Assembly: GCA_903921945.1 (NCBI GenBank)
Contig: CAIXSC010000543.1
Location: 1 to 14,010 of the forward strand
Source of the DNA: an uncultured Planctomycetaceae bacterium
Lineage (GTDB): Bacteria > Planctomycetota > Planctomycetia > Pirellulales > Pirellulaceae
Length of the DNA: 14,010 nt
Direction: 5' to 3'
Shown: positions 1 through 9,700 of the stretch, piece by piece
Position numbering within the stretch: position 1 is the stretch's first letter
How the letters are laid out: every line of letters begins with the position of its first letter
Notes under the pieces: generated by a model
Seen by the model: only the letters and a program-made list of their open reading frames with translations
Told to the model about the DNA's origin: nothing
Database searches by the model: none
Made by a program: the position numbers and the translations under genes

Positions 1-780
1 ATGGAGAGTCTTGCGACTCCGAACGTATTGCGATTCACTTTCGCGGGCTCGTTTATCGCGTTCGACACGCTTAAATTGGGAATCAGCGAGCAGGTGATCG
101 ACATTCCGAAGACCCCGGATGGCGGTATCGTCTTCAATGTCATGTGCAATGTCGCGGTGCCGTTCTCTTCGGACATCTTTGAACTGTCGGCGAGTTTCCG
201 ATTTCAAGTGAACACGCGCACGGCCCCTGGCTCCGATCAGTACGACCAGGGATTGACGCGGAATACGTATCGCTTGTCATTCGAGGGCACGATCAAGCTA
301 TTTGGGCTTGTCGACATGCACGGCAAGGGATTGATTGAATATCGTCAGGGTGTTGGCCTGATGGATGTGGAAATGGACTTCTACATTCTGGGCACCGGGG
401 TTTCAGCGCACGGATTCTTCAGCACCGAAGGCGAGTTTGATCTGTATCTGGCCGGCGCGGTGACGGTCGGCTTTCCGCCGGCGTTCGGCGGTCGCGTGTC
501 CGGGTCGATGCGGGTCGCGCGACTCGATGACAACGGCGCTGAACCGTTCGGAAACCAGGATTACCGGATGCACGTCGCGGGTTCACTGGGCGCGGACATT
601 ACGATTTTCGGAATCAGTACCGGCGGAGTGACGCTCAATCTCGGTTACAACGGTGATACGGGCGAGGCCTATATCGAGCCTTGCGTCAAGGTGCTTCTCT
701 GGAGTAAGTGCCTCTCCTTCACGCTATTCCGATTGCAGGTTCCGCCGCCGATTTTCCTTGCGGGAAATGAAGGCGATACA
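1..780 (+). other. N-terminal visible segment: beta-rich amphipathic strand region (residues 1-260)
   Basis: Residues 1-260 alternate hydrophobic and polar positions in strands of roughly 8-12 residues. Examples are LFGLVDMHGKGLIEY around 100-114 and FDLYLAGAVTVGF around 146-158. There are no Gly-Asp repeat turns of the kind seen later. Three of the protein's nine cysteines lie here (49, 228, 237); the pair 228/237 is close enough for a disulphide. The segment ends in a Pro-rich exit (VPPPIFLAGNEGD, about 247-259), which looks like a domain boundary. I do not recognise a named domain. The repeating strand pattern suggests the tail of a longer beta array that begins upstream of the window. Confidence 0.5.
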
Positions 781-3700
781 AGCACCCCCCCTGCGGCGTT
801 CGCGGGCGGAGACCTTTACTTGAATGTCGGTCCGCGCGGGTTCCTGCGGGGCTCCAGCACGCAAATCGAGGATGAGGCGTATCGCATTGACCATATCGAT
901 TACGACATGGAAAATGGCGGAGAAATCGTCCGGATCCAGTTCAATGACCGAAAACAAACCTATCGCGGTGTGCAGCGGATCTTCGCTTATGGAGACGACG
1001 GATACGATCTGATCTACACCGACCCGCTACTCGCGGCGCCTGTCTACTTCGAAGGTGGCGAAAGCCGGGATTACATTTATCTCAACGGCATTGGCGATGC
1101 GACGATCAACGCCGGTCCTGGCGACGACATCATTGAAGTCGACAGTGACAACCTCACCATGTACTTCGGTGACGGGTTCGGCTCTGATTCCATTATCCAC
1201 ACTGGCAATTACCGTGTGTACGACTTCGGGCTTTCCACGGAATCGCTGGCCGCGCGCTGGGTAGATGGCGATCTGAACGTCGTGCCGTCGGGAGAACGGC
1301 GGAAGGTTATCGGCAAGACGGTGTTGCCAGACGGTCGGGAAGGGCTCCTCGTGCCCGGCGTTTTGGACTCGGTGACCGGTTTCTTGCCTGCGCATGGTTT
1401 GACGGTAGGCCAGCGCGTCTACCTTACAACGCCTGGGCAACGCACCTACACAGGTAGTTTCCTGATTAACTCGGTGACTGCGGACACATTCGACTTCGAG
1501 GCGGTCAATTTCTACCCTGGGCCTCCGCCGGGCGTGAATATCCGCATCTGCATCCAGGATTGCGGGGGAAGCAAGGCGAAGTTTGTCTCGAGCGCGGCGT
1601 ACCACGACGGGATCGAGACCGTCTACGCGCGCCTTGTGGGTGGATATGAAACGGGGAGCACTGTTCGAATCGAAGGATCGGCTGACGCGTACAGCGACAA
1701 TTTCACGATTCAGCGACTGAGCCCCGAATGGATCACTTTCAAGGTTCCGTACGCGTCCGTGCGCGAGCAGTTGGACACGATTTACCTTCCAGACCAGCTT
1801 TATCTGGGACAGGCCGACGATTCGCTTACGGTCGGCGGTGGTGAGAGCCGCATTGTCAACGTAACGGATCGCGAGGGGGGCCTAGATACGTTGACGATTG
1901 AGAACAATCTGGATGCCATTCAGGCGGTTGTGCCAGATCTCGTGATCAATCGCGATCTTCGCGTCAACCACATCGGATTTGATCAGGTCAACTATTACGA
2001 TCCGGCGGTGAACTTGACGATTCACGGTGGCACCGCGTCAACGCCGATCGCGATGGGCTCTGTTGGCGTCGGGGTGGCAGCGCTGTCGCTGAATGTTCCG
2101 GTCGATGTCATCGCGCGAAGCTTCGCGGTGAACACTCGCGACACGTTTGTTATCAACACGACGATCGATGCCGACGCCTATGATTTCCGCATCTTTGGCG
2201 ATAATCAGTCGTTCACGATCCCTTATGTCCTCGACGCATCGGAAACGATCCAGGTCGTGGTGGCTGACGGAACGCTGACGCTCCCGGCAGGGACTCAGTT
2301 CACCACGCCGACGGCGACGATCAAGGCGAAGCGAGTAGTCGCGCCGTCGAATCGCCTGGGCTTGTCCGTGAACACATTGACTTTGTTGACCTCGCCCCAG
2401 GCGTCGAACACGCTGGAGGTCGTCAATGATGGCGATTTGACCTTGACGAACAAATCGAGCATCGACCATTTGATTCGCATCAATGATCAATTGGGCTCGA
2501 TCTTTCCCGGGTTGAACTGGATTTCCTCGGCGTCCGCCGATTGGAAGACTCAACTCTCGGATACGAATGCCAACCCGTACGCGCTCGCGTTTAACGGTTT
2601 CGTATCGCTAACGCTGCCGGCTGTGGATGAGGCGACCGGCGACGAGGACACATTGCGAGTGCTCGGCGGAATTCGCTCCTACGGCGGCGATGTATGGCTT
2701 ACGGCGGACGAATTGGACTTTTTGGGTGGTGTCGGTTCGATTCGCGGCTCGCAGGAGTTGCAACTCCAAGCGGCGACGACGGCCTGGACCTATCGGCTTG
2801 GCACTTCGGCGGAAACGGGTGGCGGTGGCGAGGTCGATCCTGCCCAAGCTCCGCGAATGCTCGATTTGTCTCCTCGGGACGTGGCTGCGTTGGCCAACGG
2901 CTTCTCTCTTGTGACTATTGGAAGCAACGCGGCCGGCAACATCATGCGTGTCGGTGACTTGTTCAATCTGACTCGCGTGAAAGCGACTGGCGCGCCACGG
3001 TCGATCGACGCATCGTTCAAGGATGCGACGACGTTGCTTTCGGATCAGTTCGTGATCGAGGGCGATGCTCGCGCGCCGCAGGACACGTTGACGGTTGTCG
3101 GCAACGAACTTCAGGTGCTTCGCGCGAATGTTCATACGCCCAACAACTCGAATGTGGACTCGGGGCTTACGGCCGCTTCGCTGGTTGTCAATTTGGTTGA
3201 CACGCTGCAACTCGGAGGTTGGCTGGTCGCCACCAACTCGCTCGAAGTCGATGTCACCGACACCGCGGATGTGTTTGGCATTGTGACCGACACGGGCAGC
3301 ACTGTGCGGGTGTTGGCGGCCGGTGGTCTGTTGGATCTGAGCGCCAACAAGTCGATTCGGATTGGGGGCGGGGTGCAGACGGATGGCGCCGGTGCGGTGC
3401 CATCGATCAATGCTGGCGAACAACTCGACCTGGTGGCGGGCGCCGACGTCGCGGCGCTGAGTGGGAACGTCACGTTAACGCTCACGGCGGGTACGCTGCT
3501 ATCGTTACACGCCGGCAGCAACGTTCGTGCGGGTGTCGCGGTGGATTTTAGCGGCAGCGCGCCGGCCTATTCCGTGCTGGCTGAGAACTCGAATGTCTCG
3601 TTGATTTCGCCCCGTGAGCTGCTTATTGGCGGCTTGGTGGTCGCGAGCGGCGGGGCGACCGTCCAGGCGGGAGAGCCGAGCGAAGACCACACCGCATTCT

Positions 3701-6700
3701 TCGACGATCTCACCAGTGCCGACTCCAGCCAGTATTTGGCCGGCCAGTCCACCTATGCGGTGCTAGTCACCGGCACGATGGCGATTCTTGGCGCGGGCCG
3801 GAATCTCGATATCGCTACGGGGGACGACCTCATTGTTTATGGCAATATCAGCATGCCGGGTGCGGGCGCGACCTTGCGATTGCAATCCGACACGTTTGTT
3901 TATGTTGAGGGAGAGATCAAGGTTGCCAGCTCGGTCGAAGTTTATGGTGGCGTGAAGCTGGACGGCACTTCGGTAGACGGTGCGGATGCCCGCGGGACGA
4001 GCGTTTACTTTGGCAAGACGGGGCGGACGAACACGACGCAGGCTGGTGGACGCGTGGTGATCCACGGCGCACAAGACGTGGAAATCCATGGCGCCATTGT
4101 GCCGGGTGGAAGCATTGACGCGAACGGCGTGACCTGGGCCGGAGATGGATCGTCCATTCGCGTTGCGGCCGGTCAACAACTGGTAATTGCGAGCGCGCTG
4201 CAGGCCGCCGGTGATATCTTGATCGAGGTCGGCGTACCCGGCGTAGACGATAATGGTCGGCCACTGATCATGACCACCGCCGCAGGCGTGAACTCCGCGG
4301 GTCTCGGCGCAAGTGGCGTGGGAGGTTTGATTCGCGTCGTTTCGGCCGGCGACCTGGAACTCGGTGGCAATATCACCGCTGGCGCGACGATTCGGCAGAC
4401 TTTCAACAGCAATGGAAAACTGGCCAGCGAAACCTACGAGTGGTCTAATCGCCCATCGCGCCTTGAAGTGGTCGCGGCGGGACGCGCGATCATCGGCGTG
4501 GACACCGTCGATGCGCAAGGGCTTCCGATCAAGGCGGGGGCCTATTTGCGGGCCAGCCAGGCGATCTTGATTGAGGGCGGCAGCCACGATTCCGGTCAAG
4601 GGGTGCTCGTCTATCCCGCTTCGGAAATCAGCACCTACCGTGCGGGTAGCACAATCGAGATCGTGTCGGACCAAGACGCAATGGTGCTTGGTCTGGTGGT
4701 GGCGGGTGGGGACGTATTGAGCCGCTTCGATAGCAATGGCGGCTATGTGGGGCGCACGATCGTGCGCAACGCGGGTGATTCGACCATTCGCATCGAAGCG
4801 GGACACCAAGCTCAAGTGGCTCAGGACGTATGGGCTGGCAAGTCGGTCGCGATCCTCGGCGGGGCCGACCCAGTCGACTCGGATGATGCGCTATCCGGAC
4901 GCTCGGTGGTTGTGCAGGGCTCTAGCCAATTGCGGGTCGACGGCAGTGGTGGAGGGATTGACTTGCGCGGGGCAAGCGGTGTCGATATTCTTGCCGCGGC
5001 CTACGACTACGAACTGCTCGCCACAAACTGGCTACTCTCGGCCACTGGGGTCTTGAATCGAGATGTCACCCTGCGATTGACGGTGGATCGCGGGACTTGG
5101 ACTTACTCGGGCGATGTTCTGGTCCAATCGGCATCGACGACGGGAAACAAGAGCATCGTGGATCTAATCGTCGACATCCAAGCGGCCATTTTGACGACCA
5201 ATTTCCGTGTTGCGACTTCCAATGAGCCGACCCGCACCGTCGGTTCGACCTACCAAATGAATCCCGCCTCACCCGATCTAACGGCCAGTTCCCGTGGCGG
5301 TCGTGTGCTCCTGGGTGGCGAGTACGCGTTTACGTTGGCGGGCGACGGTTCGGTCAACGCGTCCGACATTGGGTTCGCGGTGACTTCCACGACGACGCTC
5401 GTCAGTAGCGAACGTTACAGTGTCTTGGCGGACGGGACGGGGGCGACTGTGTCGTTGGGGGCCTCCACGAGTCCCAAGGCGAGCGTTCGGGTTGACGGAC
5501 GAGTATCCGCGTCGGGAAGTATTACGGTTTCGACGGACCGAGATGCGAGCGTCGCGGCTGGAACGGCCGATTTCCTGGTTGCGGCCTCGGGTGTATTGAA
5601 GTCAACCACCGGCAATGTTATCGCCACTGGCAGTGGCGGGTATGCTCGTATTCTCGGCGCGCTGCAAGCGCCATCCGCGGGCAGTGACATCCGTGTGACC
5701 AACTACGCCAATCTGGATTCGGGTGGGTTGATCGAGGCGGGAGACGAGATCGTTTTGCAAGCGACCTCGCCGGGAGGAACCAATCCCAGTGTGAACTTGA
5801 TCGCTGGCGGCGAAGTCCGTTCGCTCAACAAGGGCGCCTTGACGATCACCGGCGTCAATGATGTGTTCATTGATATTTCGCTCGGAATCGACTACGAGTT
5901 CTCGAACCAGAATCTGACCTCGACCAATGGCAAGGTTTCGATGGGGCCGAATGGCGGTTTCCGCACGTCGGGCTTCTTCAAACTTGAAGCGGAATCGATC
6001 GACTTCCGTGGCAGGATTGTTTCGACCGCGACGAGCAGTTCGGCGAGCGACTACACGATGGTGTTCAAGGCGACCGATCCCGCCGGCACGGGGGTGCGAT
6101 TGGGCGGATCGCTCAATGTCGCTGGTTCCGTCCAAGTCATATCTCCGAACGATATCGTGTTCGATGGCATGGTGGCCACGCAAAGCGGAGCCAATTCGGG
6201 TTGGGACATCGCGGCTCCTGGCAACATTCGGTTTGGACTCGTGACGGCCAAAGACGACGGTAGTTACGAAAACCGTGGCGCTCGTTTAGGGGCTGCGCGG
6301 TTCGTACACGTTAATGCTGGCGGTTTTATCGAAGTTGCCGCCGGCGCCCAGATCTACACGACGGGCGCCAATAGCACGATGGAGATGACCGCGGGGAACG
6401 AGATCACGATTATTGGAACTTTGGTAGGTGGCGGTTCGATCGGCGCTTCCGGCGCGACGACCTGGACCAACAGCGGCGCAAAGATCTCGCTCTTGGCTGA
6501 CAAAGTGACCGTCGGTGGACTCGCGCCCGACTCCAGCGGAACCCTCGTGTCGTTCGGCGGAGTGATTCATGCGACGGGTGATATCGCCTTGATGGCGAGA
6601 ACGCTGGGAGTGGACAGCCAGATCACGGTAGGCAGTTTGAGCAACATCCAGGGGGATCCGACGCCGGAGGCTCGGGCCTTGGGCGGCGCGGCGTCGAAGG

Positions 6701-9700
6701 TAACGCTGCTGTCGGATGGCATTATTGAAGTGTTCGGCACGGTCGGTAACCGGCAGACGGACTCCGACATCGAAATGCGAGCGTCCGGCAAGGTCCTTGT
6801 GGATGGTTTGGTGGACGCCGCGGATCTGTTAGACATTGCCAGCATGGGCTCGTACAGCACGGCGGTTGGCTTGGAAGTCACGCCGCTGTTGCTGCGAACG
6901 GATGCCAACGGTCACCTTATTGATGGCCAAGGCCGAATGATTGACGAGCAGGGCCGGCTTGTGAACGCGGACGGCGACTTTGTGGACGCCAATGGCAATG
7001 CGTTGGCGAGCGGCGCTGCGCCGGTCTTTGGCGGCGCGCCCGTGCGGTTGGGCGGCGGCACGCTCGATGCTGGCAACCTCAAGGTCTTCGTGCCGAACCA
7101 ATTGATGCTGGATGGCATGTTCGGCGCGATTCGATCCGTGAATGGAAGCGTCGAGTCCGATTTGCAAACGGCGACGATCGAAGCGCGTGGCGATATCCGG
7201 CTCGGCGGTCGTTTCCAGGTGATGAAATCGCTCGATATTCGCGCCGCCAATCTCACCATCACCGACAAGGCGGTGGTAATTGCCCGCGAGTCGGCCCATT
7301 TGCTGGCCAACAACGTGGCGCATATCGGGTATGGAGCCAGCGATTCGTTGTTCGTGATCAACGCGGTTTCGACTGTCGAGTTGACCGGCATCATCCAATC
7401 GGGCGACGATATCCGAGTGAACGCGGGCGTGAACCGCGGCTGGCCGATCGCGACTTTGCTCGGCGCATCCCTGCAATCGTCTTCGATGACGGGCGGATCC
7501 GTTTCAGTGATCCGTTCAGGCATTCTGGATGCAAAGGGGGACATCCGCGTGGTCGCCGGGACCGACGTGCGACTGGCGGCCGACGTGGTACTCAGTCCCA
7601 ATACGGATACAGTGACGACTCCGGTGATTGTGACTGTTCCTCACACCTACGAGGTGCTGACGGGACCGGTGCAGGTGCCAGACGGTTTCACGACGGTCAA
7701 GCAACTGACGGAGGTCACCACGACGGTGACCGAGCAGAACGGCGTCCAACAGATCAAGATTGGCACGCAGTATCACACGCTTGACATGAAGCTCACCCAG
7801 GATGGGTTCTTTAACGGCTCGATTCAGCGCGAGTTCTTCGTGCAGAACATCGACTACGAAAACGAGACACTGCCGTGGACGACCTATCGCCGTATGCCGA
7901 ACGGCTTGGTGATTCGCGAGAACTTGGCGATGGGACAAGGCGAAGCGATCGCGCCGCCACCTGTGGGGACGACCTTTGCTGGGCTGACCGACGACCAACG
8001 GGCGGCAGTGCTCGACTACTTGGGCTACATGCCGCTGTACAACTTCAGCTACGCGAATGCCCAGACCCATCAGGTGATCAATGGCAATGCGACGACTTCG
8101 GCATGGACTCCGGAATGGGCTGGCAACGCCAATAAGATTATCACGCTCAATTTCCCGGGACTCGACCTTCGGTACATCCGGCTGCCCGATGGAGCCCAAC
8201 TGGACTTCCTCCGCGCCGTCTCCCGTGGTTCCCAGGAACTGACGCCAGAGTTTGTCGGTCAGTATCGCGATCACGCGGACGTCTTCTACTATCAAGATCG
8301 CTCCGGAAACTATCCGGACAATCGGCCCGATTGGGAGGATCTGGATCGGTCCGAACGCCGCTGGTACGTCACGGCGATTCCTTCGCCATTGCCCGAGATC
8401 ATCGATGGCAATCTTCGCGATGTGCGCGCCGGTCGGCGACAATACGAAATCTATGATGGCCGCGTCATTCCTGGCGACGACAACCAAGATCGGTCGGTCA
8501 GCCACACCTACGAACCGATTTGGCGCGAAAGTATGTTGCCTGAGCCAAATCTCAATTGCGACAACACCGCCGATCCGGGTTCGCCCCATGGCCGCCAATG
8601 CGATTGGGTGCTGGCCGATGATCGGAATCCCGCGAAGAGCGATGCCAGCGGGACTTGGGTCACGGGGTATGATCCCCGGACGCAACTCGTCATGGCCCAA
8701 GCCGGCTATCTCCAGGATCAGATGTATCTGGAAGATAAGGAGCTCGTGAATACTCGGCCCCATCAATGGGTCGCCAATGAGCGTTTTAGGGACTATGTGC
8801 AGTTTACGTACTACAGCAGGGATGAAAAGTGCAGCGGGTTTATTGGAATCGGCGAAGATAACGGCTTTGGTCCTGGACCTTTTATGCCGGACGCAGACCC
8901 GCCGCCAGCACAAAGCGTCCCGGATAAACTCGTTAGCATGGGCTGGGATCTCAACGAGCACATCAATCGCTGGGTGTTTAATGCGAAACTACAGGAAGTG
9001 TCGAGCTTCGACCGTGATGATTTAAGCTGCGGCGCGTTGAGTCTGCTGACAAAGGCGACACGCAACACATACGCGATCTACGGTCATCATGTGTACTTCA
9101 AACGCTACGAAGACTTTAAAGACCACAATTACCACTGGATCGGCAAATGGCACGACATTACCGATCGCCGCATGGAGTATTCGTGGCAGTGGATTACGCG
9201 GCCTGAGGACGTGTACGGCACACAGCCGTCGTACGCCACACGCACCCTCACTCGCACGATCGAAACCGATGTGGAAGTCCAGCAGTGGCGATCGGAAATG
9301 GTCGTCCAGACCCAAACGGTGCTCACCACGGAACGCATCGAGCAGAACTTGGGCAGCTTCGCTTCCGCCGAGTTCGCCAACGAGTCGTTCCGCGCGGGCG
9401 ATGGCGTCACGCTGCTGGCTGGCCGCGACGTCTCGTTGAGCGGCCTCACGCGGGCGACCAACGCTACGAGCTCGGTGACTATCAACGCCGAGCGCGACGT
9501 GCTGCTCAAGGGCGGCGCGGCTCCGACGGGCGCTGCCGAAGGCACACTGTCCGCCGTAGCCGATCTCCGCGCGGGCCAGACGTTGGAAGTGCGCGGCAAA
9601 CGCTATGTCGATTTGCAAAAGGACGCGATTCTCAAGGCGGACGACAACAACGCCGCGACGAAGACCGACGCGATCAAGCTGTGGGCCGGCAATACGCTGT

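Larger units (their letters stand above)
2071..7602 (+). repeat. First long beta-helix region, FHA-style strand repeats (residues 691-2534)
   Basis: About 1,840 residues consist almost wholly of short strands separated by glycine/aspartate turns. Examples are SAGDLELGGNITAG (1448-1461), GDIRLGGRFQV (2397-2407), GDDIRVNAG (2388-2396 type turns recurring to 2436) and KGDIRVVAGTDVRLAAD (2512-2528). There are no cysteines. Repeat length is irregular, around 20-35 residues, which suits a right-handed beta-helix of FHA type rather than exact tandem domains. Gly-x-Asp-Ile and Val-x-Ala-Gly turns recur throughout. Small inserted modules (918-985, 1686-1795 and 2301-2335) are listed separately. Expected to form an extended extracellular shaft (inference from FHA and similar adhesins). 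Confidence 0.75.

Noticed and set aside
1..75. Residues 1-25 as a signal peptide from the ATG at base 1
   Set aside because: The start is acidic (M-E) and lacks basic residues before the hydrophobic stretch. Strand-like sequence follows with no cleavage-type A-x-A site. It reads as the interior of a protein.
5341..5376. Dockerin-like calcium loop GDGSVNASDIGF (residues 1781-1792)
   Set aside because: It resembles half a dockerin type I loop, but no second loop follows. The words fit better as the closing strand and D-I-G-F end of the hook-like module.
8252..8749. Sense-strand offset open frame of 165 codons, plus others at 9285-9926 and 10659-11012
   Set aside because: They overlap the giant frame completely in another phase and have Arg- or Ser/Ile-biased shadow composition. 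Overlapping genes would need independent evidence.
7516..8961. Long antisense open frame of 481 codons
   Set aside because: It reads the exact reverse complement of the frame +1 codons, in the same register. It stays open because TTA, CTA and TCA codons are rare in the sense gene. Its protein is Arg/Val/Ile/His-rich without any recognisable fold, and the sense frame is clearly coding.
9121..9201. C-type-lectin-like words HWIGKW followed by YSWQWI (residues 3045-3065)
   Set aside because: The W-I-G then W-x-W spacing recalls a C-type lectin core. However, the W-N-D calcium motif and the C-terminal cysteine pair are missing, and the two nearest cysteines lie upstream. Too weak to name the domain.
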